NCBI GenBank assembly: GCA_034933245.1 | Contig: JAYFNX010000057.1 | Location: 1 to 23,010, forward strand | Direction of reading: 5' to 3' | DNA from: Pelethousia sp034933245 | Lineage (GTDB): Bacteria; Bacillota; Clostridia; Christensenellales; CAG-138 | DNA: 23,010 nt | Shown here: positions 12,661 through 20,535 of the stretch, piece by piece | How the letters are laid out: each line of letters opens with the position of its first letter | How positions within the stretch are numbered: the first letter of the stretch is position 1 | The notes under the pieces: model-generated | Told to the model about the DNA's origin: nothing | Seen by the model: the letters and a program-made list of their open reading frames with translations, nothing else | The model's database searches: none | Position numbers and translations under genes: made by a program

Positions 12661-13133
12661 GCAAGTTTAAGCAGGTCCACAAATTCCGCGCCCACATAGC
12701 GCGCCAACGCTTCCGGGTTTAGCAAAAGCATTTGCCCCCGAGTCCCCGCGCTCACGGAAATTTGATCGAATAGCTGGGCGGTTTCGTCTATCAGGGTGGG
12801 CAGTTGCTTCTTCATGCCCACCGGCGAGCATCCCCCGCGAATGTAGCCTGTTGCGCCGAGAAGCTCCTTTACATGGAGCATCTCGGCTTTTTTATCGCCC
12901 ATAGCCTTGGCGGCCTTTTTCGGATCCACCTCTTCCGCCACGGGAACGCAGCATACGAACAGCCCCGTTTTCTCCCCCCGCATAACCAGGGTTTTAAAGG
13001 TTGCGTCCGGGTCTATGCCCAAAGCGGCCGCCGCGTGTACGCCGGAAAGGTCGCTTTCATCGTAATCGTATGCAAGCGGGGTGTAGGGGATGCCCGCCAG
13101 TGTGAGAAGCCGCATGGCGTTGGTTGTGTTCAT
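12657..13133 (-). CDS. ybaK: Cys-tRNA(Pro)/Cys-tRNA(Cys) deacylase, YbaK/EbsC type
   Basis: YbaK removes cysteine wrongly attached to tRNA-Pro. The 158-residue protein has the single-domain YbaK fold: the conserved lysine K47 in FKTLVMRG, the strand LFVCCVPVAEEVDPKKAAKAMG, and the motif YIRGGCSPVGMKKQLPTLIDE (residues 97-117) typical of the group. It starts 11 bases after the stop of the small membrane protein gene on the same strand and has no strong ribosome binding site of its own, so it probably depends on that transcript. Which exact deacylase specificity it has cannot be told from sequence. Confidence 0.9.
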   Translation of the reverse strand: MNTTNAMRLLTLAGIPYTPLAYDYDESDLSGVHAAAALGIDPDATFKTLVMRGEKTGLFVCCVPVAEEVDPKKAAKAMGDKKAEMLHVKELLGATGYIRGGCSPVGMKKQLPTLIDETAQLFDQISVSAGTRGQMLLLNPEALARYVGAEFVDLLKLA

Positions 13134-13144
13134 GGTGGTTTTTT

Positions 13145-13543
13145 CTACCGTTTCCCGAAAAGCTTGGCCATGGGTTCCACCACGGCTCCCAGGTCCGCGA
13201 TGCTTTGGTTTAAGGTATCAATATCCAGCCGGTTGATCGTATTTAAAGCCGTGCTGACCTGCTCCAAAGCCGTTTCGATCCCCTCGGTACCCGTTACCGC
13301 CAGGTTCGTTACGGATTCCGTCATATAGGTAATATCGATCTTTTCCAGATTATCCGCCACTACGGTAAGCTTGCTTACCAGTTGATTTACCCCCGGAAGC
13401 ACATACAGGGCGCTTCCCGCTATAATGACGAACATGAAAAGGCAAGCAACGGTGCGGATAATTCCCATAAAATGAATCTTTTTAAGTAGCTTGAGCTGTT
13501 CCGCCGCCGCATCAACCACGACGATATTGGTCTGCTGTTCCAT
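13145..13543 (-). CDS. Small one-helix membrane protein with helical C-terminal domain, unknown
   Basis: I do not recognise a family. The 132-residue product has a cytosolic N-terminal segment, one membrane helix at about residues 27-49, and a long, mostly helical outer part (51-132) with regularly spaced hydrophobic residues (VNQLVSKLTVVADNLEKIDI, later ALEQVSTALNTINRLDIDTL), suggesting a coiled coil. Such layout resembles chemoreceptor-like or methyl-accepting outer helices but lacks their domains. The start at 13543 has a perfect GAGGAGG 8 bases upstream. It precedes the YbaK gene in a two-gene unit. Confidence 0.75.
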   Translation of the reverse strand: MEQQTNIVVVDAAAEQLKLLKKIHFMGIIRTVACLFMFVIIAGSALYVLPGVNQLVSKLTVVADNLEKIDITYMTESVTNLAVTGTEGIETALEQVSTALNTINRLDIDTLNQSIADLGAVVEPMAKLFGKR

Positions 13544-13589
13544 ATGAATACCTCCTCAATCTTATATGCATGGATGATTTCCTGTCTTT

Positions 13590-13618
13590 ATCCTAGCATG
13601 GCACCGGTCTGCGGGCAA
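13590..13618 (-). promoter_or_regulatory. Promoter for the small membrane protein and ybaK
   Basis: On the minus strand TTGCCC (13618-13613), a 17-base spacer and TAGGAT (13595-13590). The -35 is imperfect but spacing is ideal. The start would be about 40 bases before the coding region. Confidence 0.5.
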
Positions 13619-13651
13619 GCCTTTCTTATGCTGCAAATCCTTTCCCACCGC

Positions 13652-13680
13652 TTGCAAAAAAACCATAATGGGACTAAAAT
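13652..13680 (+). promoter_or_regulatory. Promoter of the alanine racemase gene
   Basis: TTGCAA (13652-13657), a 17-base spacer and TAAAAT (13675-13680), five of six matches to the -10 consensus. It diverges from the promoter at 13590-13618. Confidence 0.6.
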
Positions 13681-13741
13681 AACAATGTAGCACATCCCTT
13701 TTATGAATCATGCATCTCTATATCTTTCAAGGAGGCTTCTT

Positions 13742-14881
13742 ATGGATCACATTTTACCCTCTGCTCGCACATGGGCCGAAATTGACCTTGGCGCGTTGCG
13801 GCACAATTTTACGTATGCAAAAAAGCAATCCGGGAAAAAAGTTATGTGCGTCATTAAGGCGGACGCTTATGGCCACGGTGCGGTACAATGCGGCCTGTAT
13901 CTGCAATCCATCGGAGCGGACGCTTTCGCCGTTGCTTGCCTGGCCGAAGCGGTGGAGCTACGGGAAGCCGGCATTGCCAAGCCCCTTCTCATCCTGGGCT
14001 ATACCGAGCCGGAATATGCTGAAATTCTGGCCAAGCACGCCATAATCCAAGCCGTTCGGGGCGAAGAATCCGCCGCCGCCCTGGCCGCTGCGGCCCAGAA
14101 AGCGGGCGTGCAGGTGGATGTTCATATAAAAATTGATACGGGCATGGGCCGTACGGGCATCTTCGCCCAAGGGCAGGAAGCCGCCTTGGCCGCGGCCCAG
14201 GAAATCGAACGAATTTATCAGATTCCGGGCATCCGGGTCAAAGGCCTTTTCACCCACTTCTCCGTGGCCGATACGCCCAGCGAGGATACCTATACCAAAT
14301 GGCAATTGGAAAACTACCTTACCGTCCTGCATGCCCTTGAGGAAAAAGGCCTACGGCCGGAGATCTGCCATGCCAGCAACAGCGCTGCCATCATGGCCCA
14401 TCCAAGCGCCCATCTGGATATGGTGCGCGAAGGCATTATCCTTTATGGCCTCTATCCGGATAGCGTTCCCCAGCCCGACGGCCCCTTGAAGCCGGTTATG
14501 ACGCTGAAATCCCGGGTGGCACAGGTTCGGGATCTGCCCGCCAATTCCTCCGTGAGCTACGGCCGTACCTATGTTAGCGAACATCCCATCCGCACCGCCG
14601 TCATCACCGCCGGTTATGCGGACGGCCATCCCCGCCGGCTGAGCAACCAAGCCTACGATATCGTGAACGGCACAGCCTACAAGCAGATTGGCCGGATTTG
14701 CATGGACATGCATATGCTGGATATTACGGGCGATACCACCATCCGCCCGGGCGACGAAGTTGTCCTTTGGGGCGCCCAGGGCATGAGCACCGAGGAAGTA
14801 TCCCAGATTGTGGGTACCATCAACTATGAACTCACCTGCCTTGTAACCCGCCGTTCCACGCGCGTTTATCTTGGCGAATAA
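13742..14881 (+). CDS. alr: Alanine racemase
   Basis: Alanine racemase converts L-alanine to D-alanine for peptidoglycan, using pyridoxal phosphate. The 379-residue protein has the PLP-binding lysine K39 in MCVIKADAYGHGAV, R137 in TGMGRTG, the second-subunit catalytic tyrosine Y273 in SVSYGRTY, and the AGYADGHPRRLSN and RICMDMHMLD blocks. All expected active-site residues are present and the length is normal. The ATG at 13742 follows GGAGG by 7 bases; an earlier in-frame ATG at 13703 lacks a ribosome binding site. The gene stands alone, ending in a strong terminator. Paralogues devoted to other amino acids exist, so substrate is a family-level inference. Confidence 0.95.
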   Translation: MDHILPSARTWAEIDLGALRHNFTYAKKQSGKKVMCVIKADAYGHGAVQCGLYLQSIGADAFAVACLAEAVELREAGIAKPLLILGYTEPEYAEILAKHAIIQAVRGEESAAALAAAAQKAGVQVDVHIKIDTGMGRTGIFAQGQEAALAAAQEIERIYQIPGIRVKGLFTHFSVADTPSEDTYTKWQLENYLTVLHALEEKGLRPEICHASNSAAIMAHPSAHLDMVREGIILYGLYPDSVPQPDGPLKPVMTLKSRVAQVRDLPANSSVSYGRTYVSEHPIRTAVITAGYADGHPRRLSNQAYDIVNGTAYKQIGRICMDMHMLDITGDTTIRPGDEVVLWGAQGMSTEEVSQIVGTINYELTCLVTRRSTRVYLGE

Positions 14882-14898
14882 GCTTTCATTCTACTTAT

Positions 14899-14933
14899 AA
14901 AGCGAAGCCATGATGGCTTCGCTTTGTTTTTTT
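14899..14933 (+). terminator. Terminator after alr
   Basis: AAAGCGAAGCC (14899-14909) and GGCTTCGCTTT (14915-14925) form an 11-bp stem with loop ATGAT, followed by G and seven T. It touches the stop codon of the convergent C26 peptidase gene. Confidence 0.93.
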
Positions 14934-15663
14934 ATTCCGCCAAACAACCGCCTTTATAGCGGCAGCTTTTTTCAAGCAGATCCACAAAAAGCGCGCGCAA
15001 ATCTTCTTCAACCTCGGGATGGAACTGCACGCCCAGGATGTTCGGCTCCTTTTCTATGCCTTCTATGGTTCCGTCCGCCGTGGTGGCGGAAAGGGTAAGG
15101 CCCTTGGGCAGGCCATTTACTCTGTACCGGTGCAGGGTTGCTCCTAAAACTTGGTCTGCCCCCAGCGTTCGGTACAGATAGGTGCCCCGCCGGATATTCA
15201 CGGGATGCTTCGTATCCGGGATGTTGCTTCGGTTGATGGCCACATCCCAGTGGTGCGCTACGGGCAGGTTAAACATAAATTTCTCCTGCTTCATGGCTTC
15301 AAACAGCGCCAACGTGTCCCCTGCAAGGCGGCGCCGTTCCGCTTCCTCCCGGATTCGAAAATACGCACAGATGGCCTGCATGCCCAGGCATATGCCCAAA
15401 ATGGGTTTCCCCTGCCGCACCGCATGCTCCACCACCTGCAGGTGATAGGGCCAGAGCTTGCTTCCACCGCAAAGTAAAAATCCCTGGCAAAGCTCCAGCG
15501 CCTCCTCCGCTACCTTCCCATCCGCGCTGAGTATGCCCAAAGGAATCCCGCCGTTTTCCAGGATGCGTTTCCCGTAATTGTTCACAAAGATATATTGGTC
15601 CTTATAAGGATCGTCCGTATCGAACAGCCTTGCGGTGGGTACGATGCCGATAACCGCTCCCAT
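14932..15663 (-). CDS. Gamma-glutamyl-gamma-aminobutyrate hydrolase family protein (peptidase C26)
   Basis: The 243-residue protein has the class I glutamine-amidotransferase-like fold of the C26 family (PuuD-like), which cleaves gamma-glutamyl bonds. The nucleophile C92 lies in LGICLGMQAI and the histidine-glutamate pair H215/E217 in GVQFHPEVEED. The N-terminal IGIVPTARLFDTDDPY and oxyanion GGSK segments also fit; the usual GGxDV is here GGSKLW, a mild departure. ATG 15663 is preferred because AGGAGGA sits 7 bases upstream; a GTG at 15669 is too close to it. Substrate is unknown: possibilities are gamma-glutamyl-GABA, gamma-glutamyl peptides or folate-type conjugates. It is monocistronic, convergent with alr. 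Confidence 0.9.
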   Translation of the reverse strand: MGAVIGIVPTARLFDTDDPYKDQYIFVNNYGKRILENGGIPLGILSADGKVAEEALELCQGFLLCGGSKLWPYHLQVVEHAVRQGKPILGICLGMQAICAYFRIREEAERRRLAGDTLALFEAMKQEKFMFNLPVAHHWDVAINRSNIPDTKHPVNIRRGTYLYRTLGADQVLGATLHRYRVNGLPKGLTLSATTADGTIEGIEKEPNILGVQFHPEVEEDLRALFVDLLEKSCRYKGGCLAE

Positions 15664-15710
15664 ATGCACATCCTCCTGTGATAAATTCCATCTCAGTATA
15701 CCACAAAGCT

Positions 15711-15741
15711 GAGGCCCGGCGTATTTATTGCGCCGGGCCTC
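15711..15741. terminator. GC-rich hairpin after the PFOR gene
   Basis: GAGGCCCGGCG (15711-15721) and CGCCGGGCCTC (15731-15741) form a perfect 11-bp stem with a 9-base loop. T-tracts on either side are short (TTT on plus, CTTTG on minus), but stem strength and position between two minus-strand genes support termination of the PFOR transcript. Confidence 0.75.
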
Positions 15742-15773
15742 TTTGGGTTGTGCTATGTTATTAAGGTTTGGTT

Positions 15774-18700
15774 TTACTGCATATCGTTGAGCTTCTGATA
15801 GTAGCCGTACTTATCCTTGGCTTCGATCTCGGCGCGCTCGAAGAGCTCGGCCGCCACATCGGGGAAGAGCTTGGCCAGGGAGGCGTAACGGACTTCGCCC
15901 ATAATGAAGTCCTTATAGGAGGACTTGGCGGGCTTGCTATCCAGGGAGAAGGGATTCTTGCCCTGCTCGGCCAGCACGGGGTTGTAGCGGTAAAGCGGCC
16001 AATAACCGGCTTCCACAGCCTTCTTGGCTTCTTCCTGGCTCTTGCCCATGTTGATGCCGTGGTTGATGCAGGGCGCATAAGCGATGATAAGGGACGGGCC
16101 AGGATAGGCCTCCGCCTCGGTAATCGCCTTCATGAGCTGGTTCTTATCCGCGCCCATGGCTACCTTTGCAACGTATACGTAGCCGTAGCTCATGGCCATC
16201 ATGCCCAGGTCCTTCTTCTTGGTGCGCTTGCCTGCGGCCGCAAACTTGGCCACAGAGCCCGTGGGCGTCGCCTTGGAGGACTGGCCGCCGGTGTTGGAAT
16301 ACACCTCGGTATCCATAACCAGCACGTTCACATCCTCGTTCATGGCCAGCACATGGTCCAATCCACCGTAACCGATATCATAAGCCCAGCCATCGCCGCC
16401 GAAGATCCACTGGCTCTTCTTGACGAGCATGTCGCTCATCTCCTGAATCTGCTTGCCCAGCTCGCAATTGCAGCCCTTCACGGCGGCGAGCAGCGCATCG
16501 CCCGCCTTGCGGGACCCAGCGGCGTCATTCATGTTATCCAGCCAATCCTGGCACTTGGCCTTGATATCCGCGCTGTCGGTTTCTTCCTTCAGCTGGGAAA
16601 CCACGCCTGCCAGCTTGGCGCGGCGCTGGCTGGTAGCCAGGTGGAGGCCATAACCGAACTCGGCATTATCCTCGAAGAGGGAGTTAGCCCATGCGGGGCC
16701 ATAGCCCTTGCTGTTGACGGTGTAGGGGCAGGTAGGCGCGCTGCCGCCATAGATGGAGGAGCAGCCCGTGGCGTTGGCCACGATCATCCGATCGCCAAAG
16801 AGCTGGGTAACCAGCTTGACATACGGGGTTTCGCCGCAACCCGCGCAAGCGCCGGAGAACTCGAAGAGGGGCTGGAGGAACTGGCTGTTCTTGACGCTGT
16901 TGGGGCTGAACTCCACATCAAGAGCGGGCAGCTTGAGGGCAGCTTCCCAGTTGGCGATTTCGGCATCCTGGGTATGCAGCGGCACCATCTTGAGAGCCTT
17001 ATTCTTTGCCGGACAGATATCCGCGCAGTTGCCGCAGCCGGTGCAATCCAAGGGGCTGATCTGCATGCGGAAGCTATAGCCTGCAAATTCCTTACCCACG
17101 GCGGGCTTGGTGGCGAAGGGCACCTTCGTGCCATCCTTTACCAGGAAGGGGCGGATGACGGCATGGGGGCAAACCATGGAGCACTGGTTGCACTGGATGC
17201 AGTTTTCGGGAATCCACTCGGGGACCTCCACCGCGATGCCACGCTTTTCGTATTTGGTGGTGCCGGTGGGAACGGTGCCGTCCGGGCTGAACCTGGAAAC
17301 GGGCAGGGAATCACCCTTCTGCTCCAGAATGGGCTTAATGAACTCCTTGAAGTAGGGATCCTCCGTCACATCCTTCAGAACCGCGCCTTCGGTGGTGGTG
17401 GCCCAGGATTCGGGATATTTGATCTCAACAAAGCCCTTGGCGCCGGCATCAATGGCCTCGTAGTTCTTGCGAACCACTTCGTCGCCCTTCTTGGCATAGC
17501 TCTTCTTGGCGGCGGCCTTCATATATTCGATGGCCTCTTCGGAAGGAATCACGTTTGCCAGGGCGAAGAAGGCGGCCTGCATAACGGTATTGATGCGGTT
17601 TCCCATGCCCACCTCGCGGGCAATGTGCACGCCGTCCATATTATAGAACTTCACATGGTGCTTGGCGATGGCGTTCTTCATGGAAGCGGGGAGTTCTTTC
17701 TCCATCTCCGCCATCGTCCAGGGGGAGTTAAGCAGGAAGATGCCGCCGTCCTTAATGCCGGAAAGCACATCGTAACGGGTCACATAGGAGGGGTTATGGC
17801 AGGCGATAAAGTCCGCCGCGTCGATCAGGTAAGGGGATTGGATGGCCTTTTTGCCAAAGCGCAGATGGGACACGGTTATGCCGCCCGACTTCTTGGAGTC
17901 ATAAGCGAAATAGCCTTGGGCATACATCTTCGTATGGTTGCCGATGATCTTGATGGAATTCTTGTTGGCGCCCACGGTGCCGTCGGAACCCAAGCCGTAG
18001 AACTTGCAGGCGATGGTGCCTTCGGGGGCGGCGTTGACCTGCTCCTTCACGGGGAGGGAGGTATGGCTCACGTCATCCTCAATACCGATGGTGAAGTGGT
18101 TCTTCATGGCGCCTTCGAGATTATCGTACACAGCCTTAACCATGGACGGGGTGAACTCCTTGGAGCCCAGGCCATAGCGGCCGCCAACCACCTGGATGCC
18201 CGTGCGGCCGGCTTCTGCGAGGGCGTTGACAACGTCCAGATACAGAGGCTCGCCCAGGGAACCGCTTTCCTTGGTGCGGTCCAGCACGGCTAGCTTCTTC
18301 ACGCTGGCGGGAAGGGCCTTGAGGAAGACATCCGCTGCGAAGGGGCGATAGAGGCGAACCTTCAAGAGGCCCATCTTGGCGCCCTTGGCGTTAAGGTATT
18401 CCACGGTTTCTTCCGCCACGTCCGCGCCGCTGCCCATGATGATGAGCACGTTTTCGGCATCTGCGGCGCCCACATAGTCGAACAGGTTGTATTTACGGCC
18501 CGTAATTTTACCAACCTCGTCCATATAATGCTGCACGATGGCCGGTACGGCGTCATACTGCTTGTTGGCCGCTTCGCGGTTCTGGAAGTAGATATCCGGG
18601 TTCTGTGCGCTGCCGCCCAGATGGGGATGCTCGGGGTTCATCGCGCGGGCGCGGAAAGCTTTAACCGCTTCAAAATCGCAAAGCTTGCCCATGTCCTCAT

Positions 18701-19259
18701 AATCAATGGCCTCCACCTTCTGCACCTCGTGGGAAGTACGGAAGCCGTCGAAGAAGTGCACGAAGGGAATGCTGCTTTTAATGGCGGAGAGGTGCGTTAC
18801 CAACGCCAGATCCATAACCTCCTGAACGGAAGCGGAGGACAGCATGGCAAAGCCCGTCTGCCGGCAGCCCATAACATCGCTATGATCGCCGAAAATGGAG
18901 AGGGCATGGTAAGCCAAAGACCGAGCGGATACATGGAACACGCCGGGGAGCAGCTCGCCGGAGATTTTGTACATGTTGGGGATCATCAGCAGCAGGCCCT
19001 GGGAAGCGGTGAAGGTGGTGGTGAGAGCGCCGCCCTTGAGGGAGCCGTGCACGGCGCCCGCAGCGCCAGCCTCGGACTGCATCTCCGCGATTTTGACTTT
19101 CTGGCCGAACAGGTTCAGCCTGCCATTCGCGGCCCAGTCGTCTGCAACTTCCGCCAGGGGGGAAGACGGGGTGATGGGGTATATCGCCGCTACATCCGAA
19201 AATGCATACGCTACGTGCGCTGCTGCGGTATTCCCATCAATGGTCATGGTTTTTGCCAT
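15774..19259 (-). CDS. nifJ: Pyruvate:ferredoxin (flavodoxin) oxidoreductase
   Basis: PFOR oxidises pyruvate with coenzyme A to acetyl-CoA and CO2, passing electrons to ferredoxin; it is central to anaerobic fermentation. The 1161-residue single-chain homodimer type is complete. The N-terminal domain has AYAFSDVAAIYPITPSSPLAE, followed by the transketolase-like domains. The two-cluster ferredoxin domain has C687, C690, C693, C697 (CIQCNQCSMVCP) and C739, C742, C745, C749 (CTGCGNCADICP). The third cluster/TPP domain has GACAGCGETPYVKL, then GDGWAYDIGYGG and EVYSNTGGQSSKATP. AGGAGGT precedes the ATG. It is monocistronic with a near-perfect promoter, as expected for a very highly expressed enzyme. 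Confidence 0.98.
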   Translation of the reverse strand: MAKTMTIDGNTAAAHVAYAFSDVAAIYPITPSSPLAEVADDWAANGRLNLFGQKVKIAEMQSEAGAAGAVHGSLKGGALTTTFTASQGLLLMIPNMYKISGELLPGVFHVSARSLAYHALSIFGDHSDVMGCRQTGFAMLSSASVQEVMDLALVTHLSAIKSSIPFVHFFDGFRTSHEVQKVEAIDYEDMGKLCDFEAVKAFRARAMNPEHPHLGGSAQNPDIYFQNREAANKQYDAVPAIVQHYMDEVGKITGRKYNLFDYVGAADAENVLIIMGSGADVAEETVEYLNAKGAKMGLLKVRLYRPFAADVFLKALPASVKKLAVLDRTKESGSLGEPLYLDVVNALAEAGRTGIQVVGGRYGLGSKEFTPSMVKAVYDNLEGAMKNHFTIGIEDDVSHTSLPVKEQVNAAPEGTIACKFYGLGSDGTVGANKNSIKIIGNHTKMYAQGYFAYDSKKSGGITVSHLRFGKKAIQSPYLIDAADFIACHNPSYVTRYDVLSGIKDGGIFLLNSPWTMAEMEKELPASMKNAIAKHHVKFYNMDGVHIAREVGMGNRINTVMQAAFFALANVIPSEEAIEYMKAAAKKSYAKKGDEVVRKNYEAIDAGAKGFVEIKYPESWATTTEGAVLKDVTEDPYFKEFIKPILEQKGDSLPVSRFSPDGTVPTGTTKYEKRGIAVEVPEWIPENCIQCNQCSMVCPHAVIRPFLVKDGTKVPFATKPAVGKEFAGYSFRMQISPLDCTGCGNCADICPAKNKALKMVPLHTQDAEIANWEAALKLPALDVEFSPNSVKNSQFLQPLFEFSGACAGCGETPYVKLVTQLFGDRMIVANATGCSSIYGGSAPTCPYTVNSKGYGPAWANSLFEDNAEFGYGLHLATSQRRAKLAGVVSQLKEETDSADIKAKCQDWLDNMNDAAGSRKAGDALLAAVKGCNCELGKQIQEMSDMLVKKSQWIFGGDGWAYDIGYGGLDHVLAMNEDVNVLVMDTEVYSNTGGQSSKATPTGSVAKFAAAGKRTKKKDLGMMAMSYGYVYVAKVAMGADKNQLMKAITEAEAYPGPSLIIAYAPCINHGINMGKSQEEAKKAVEAGYWPLYRYNPVLAEQGKNPFSLDSKPAKSSYKDFIMGEVRYASLAKLFPDVAAELFERAEIEAKDKYGYYQKLNDMQ

Positions 19260-19375
19260 TTAACTTGGACCTCCTATGATGTTTTGTTTTTGTGTAAACA
19301 TAATGGCGCGAGATATGTGCCCGGCAACGAACCGAGCAACTCTATTAGCCCGGGTTTAGCCCGGACATGCTCCTT
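19260..19375 (-). promoter_or_regulatory. Leader of the PFOR gene with two hairpins
   Basis: The roughly 115-base leader has CCGGG-CTAAA-CCCGG (19367-19353) and then GCTCGG/CCGGGC around TTCGTTG (19340-19322). CCGGGCTAA occurs twice, 11 bases apart, in the first part. I recognise no riboswitch core. There is no T-run after either hairpin, so a stability or processing role is more likely than attenuation. No Rex-type operator was recognised. Confidence 0.4.
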
Positions 19376-19380
19376 TTTTC

Positions 19381-19409
19381 ATTATATAGTTCGTTCTTCC
19401 CAGTGTCAA
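19381..19409 (-). promoter_or_regulatory. Consensus promoter of the PFOR gene
   Basis: On the minus strand TTGACA (19409-19404) and TATAAT (19386-19381) are both perfect, with the ideal 17-base spacer. This is the best promoter in the window. Confidence 0.93.
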
Positions 19410-19480
19410 GGAACCTGCCCCCGCTTTTGGCTGGAGTTGTGTTTTTTTCCGCAAAGAAATTTCTCTCGCCTTGCGCATGC

Positions 19481-19519
19481 AAAAAGACCGCCGGTTTTGC
19501 CCGCAAAACCTCCGTTTTT
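19481..19519. other. Terminator-like hairpin in the nifJ-rpiR gap
   Basis: GGTTTTG (19493-19499) and CAAAACC (19504-19510) form a 7-bp stem with loop CCCG. It is flanked by AAAAAG on the left and CGTTTTTG on the right, so a T-run exists on both strands. It lies between divergent genes, where no annotated transcript should end. The rest of the 464-base gap holds the PFOR leader and promoter, AT-rich DNA with the palindrome AGAAATTTCT (19455-19464), and the candidate RpiR sites. Confidence 0.45.
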
Positions 19520-19613
19520 GAAAAATGAATAATTTACCTTTCTTTTCTTAAGCTCTCCTTTTTACGCGCTGGAATTTCACAAAAATCCTGAACGAAATCT
19601 TGTGTTATTTTCG

Positions 19614-19693
19614 TGAATTTATTCATTTTGTATTGCTTTTTTCTCCGTTGTATGCAATAGTATTAATGTGTTATTAAGTTTGAAAAAGTTTCA
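19614..19693 (+). promoter_or_regulatory. Candidate operator pair upstream of rpiR
   Basis: Two short palindromes lie before the RpiR gene: TGAATTTATTCA (19614-19625) and TGAAAAAGTTTCA (19681-19693). TGAAA...TTTCA half-sites are a pattern I associate with RpiR/SIS regulators, from memory. The second is 18 bases before the ribosome binding site, where binding would block transcription. The promoter itself is ambiguous, with several imperfect TTGTAT or TTGCTT -35 options. Confidence 0.4.
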
Positions 19694-19723
19694 TGTTATT
19701 TTTTTGATAAAGGAGTGGTTCCC

Positions 19724-20518
19724 ATGCCCGCAAAGATGAAAATTCGGTCAGCATACTCCACATTGCCTGCTGCTGAGCGAAAGGTGGCGGATTTCATTCT
19801 GGAGGACCCGGAGCGCGCCTCCCTTATGGTTATTAACGAGATTGCGGACGCGGCGGGCGTGTCCGTTCCTTCCGTCACCCGTCTTGCAAAGAAGCTGGGT
19901 TATAGCGGGTTTTTGGATTTTCGCGTATCCCTTGCCAGCGGCAGTTCTTCCTTGGAATCCCTCAAGTCCGACCCGATTCGCGATACGGATTCGGACGAGA
20001 TCGTGGTGGAAAAGGCGTTTTTAGCTTCCATGCGCGCCCTGGAGGATACCCTCAAGGCTATCGATAAGCACAAGCTGGCGGATTTGGCCCAGCGAATTTC
20101 AAAGGCAAACCGCATTTATATTTATGGCACGGCAGCCAGCGCTCTTACCGCCAAGGATGTAGCGGCCCAGTTCAACTTCCTCGGGTATGATGCCATTGCC
20201 GTTTCCGACCCGGTGGTTATGAACGTGTATACACGGCGCTTTTCAACCCGTGATGTGTTTATCGGCATCTCCCGCAGCGGCCGCACCAAGCTGCTGATAG
20301 ACGGCCTCAAGGAAGCCAGCGCCGGCGGCGCTTACTGTGCTTTCTTCAGCAATTATGTGAATTCTCCCGCGGCTTCCATTGCGGATTGCTTTTTCTGCAC
20401 CAGCCGCATTGACGATATGAAAGCCGTTGTCGGCCAGGAATCCAACCTCTCCATGCTGGCAACGATCGGTGCGCTGGTCATGGTGGTGGCCCGGCTTACA
20501 GACCGGGATTCCTTCTAA
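19724..20518 (+). CDS. RpiR/MurR-family transcriptional regulator
   Basis: RpiR-type regulators join an N-terminal helix-turn-helix domain to a SIS sugar-phosphate-binding domain and control sugar or amino-sugar use. The 264-residue protein has LPAAERKVADFILEDPE, then the helix-turn-helix VINEIADAAGVSVPSVTRLAKKLGY (residues 36-60). The SIS domain spans about 125-255, with RIYIYGTAASALTAKD and the phosphate-binding loop GISRSGRT (181-188). The ATG at 19724 has AAAGGAG 8 bases upstream; the GTG at 19715 overlaps that site. The PHP gene follows 17 bases after the stop, so they form an operon. The effector is unknown; no sugar gene lies adjacent. Confidence 0.92.
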   Translation: MPAKMKIRSAYSTLPAAERKVADFILEDPERASLMVINEIADAAGVSVPSVTRLAKKLGYSGFLDFRVSLASGSSSLESLKSDPIRDTDSDEIVVEKAFLASMRALEDTLKAIDKHKLADLAQRISKANRIYIYGTAASALTAKDVAAQFNFLGYDAIAVSDPVVMNVYTRRFSTRDVFIGISRSGRTKLLIDGLKEASAGGAYCAFFSNYVNSPAASIADCFFCTSRIDDMKAVVGQESNLSMLATIGALVMVVARLTDRDSF

Positions 20519-20535
20519 AAATTAGAGGCGCATTC

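Noticed and set aside
15768..18293. An 841-codon open frame on the plus strand
   Set aside because: It lies wholly antisense to the PFOR gene, whose codon use leaves the opposite frame free of stops. No ribosome binding site or recognisable domain.
19260..19375. TPP riboswitch before the thiamine-diphosphate-dependent PFOR
   Set aside because: The conserved CTGAGA and ACCTGATCTGG elements are absent.
18528..19532. A 334-codon plus-strand open frame across the PFOR start
   Set aside because: Antisense to the PFOR N-terminus, promoter and leader; composition is that of a shadow frame.
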